From NCBI GenBank assembly GCA_964516635.1, contig CAZEZY010000132.1, forward strand, positions 1 through 6,375: DNA of 6,375 nucleotides, read 5' to 3'. The translations under genes were made by a program, and so were the position numbers. The notes below the pieces were generated by a model. It was not told where the DNA came from. It saw only the letters and a program-made list of their open reading frames with translations, and did not search any database. Position 1 is the stretch's first letter; every line of letters begins with the position of its first letter. This document shows, piece after piece, positions 6,248-6,375 of the stretch. The DNA comes from CAZEZY01 sp964516635. Lineage in GTDB: Bacteria; Pseudomonadota; Gammaproteobacteria; Burkholderiales; Burkholderiaceae_C.

Positions 6248-6375
6248 TCAGCCCTTCTGGTGTGCCAGCGCGTAATCGATGGCGTTCTGCACGGTGGTGA
6301 TCTTTTCGGCGTCTTCGTCAGGGATCTCGATGCCGAATTCGTCTTCGAGAGCCATCACCAGTTCCACGGTGTCGA
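6248..6375 (-). CDS. acpP: Acyl carrier protein, C-terminal half (runs off the window)
   Basis: Acyl carrier protein shuttles growing acyl chains on a phosphopantetheine arm between fatty-acid synthesis enzymes. The 41 residues visible start DTVELVMALEDEFGIEIPDE and end with AIDYALAHQKG before a TGA stop. They match helices II to IV of AcpP, including the acidic helix II (ELVMALEDEFG) that docks partner enzymes and the IPDEDAEKITTV stretch. The window begins inside the Leu codon of the expected DSL motif, so the modified serine itself lies just outside. The family is about 78 residues, so roughly half the gene is missing. It is followed after 7 nt by fabF, as in most proteobacteria. Confidence 0.96.
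   Translation of the reverse strand, partial: DTVELVMALEDEFGIEIPDEDAEKITTVQNAIDYALAHQKG

Overview
The window carries one conserved block of genes, all on the minus strand. Read in the direction of transcription (high to low coordinates), the order is: end of acpP, fabF, a small two-helix membrane protein resembling YgfX, rpoE (sigma-E), rseA (anti-sigma), rseB (co-regulator), mucD (DegP/HtrA-type periplasmic protease), start of lepA (EF4). The order acpP-fabF-x-rpoE-rseA-rseB-mucD-lepA, the GC-rich sequence and the protein sequences point to a betaproteobacterium, most likely of the Burkholderiales. I cannot name the genus from sequence alone.

Layout: 6375-4996 is the tail of a fatty-acid synthesis operon (acyl carrier protein and ketoacyl-ACP synthase II). 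4977-4489 is the YgfX-like membrane protein. 4439-500 is the envelope-stress module. 386-1 is the GTPase domain start of LepA. Intergenic gaps are short (7, 18, 49, 33, 4, 60 and 113 nt), so there is no gene-free stretch above 300 nt. The longest gap, mucD to lepA, holds a perfect 8-bp hairpin and a well-formed intrinsic terminator that ends 12 nt before the lepA start codon.

How it works together (family knowledge): RseA holds sigma-E at the inner membrane. RseB binds the periplasmic part of RseA and blocks its proteolysis. Envelope damage releases RseB and triggers RseA cleavage, freeing RpoE to transcribe envelope-repair genes. MucD degrades or refolds damaged periplasmic proteins. The upstream fatty-acid genes supply membrane lipid precursors.

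I found no mobile element, CRISPR array, RNA gene or undescribed multi-gene system. The points worth a second look are mostly regulatory: the terminator against lepA, the missing Shine-Dalgarno sequences in front of several internal genes including rpoE, an AT-rich perfect palindrome before mucD, and the poorly characterised YgfX-like gene between fabF and rpoE.
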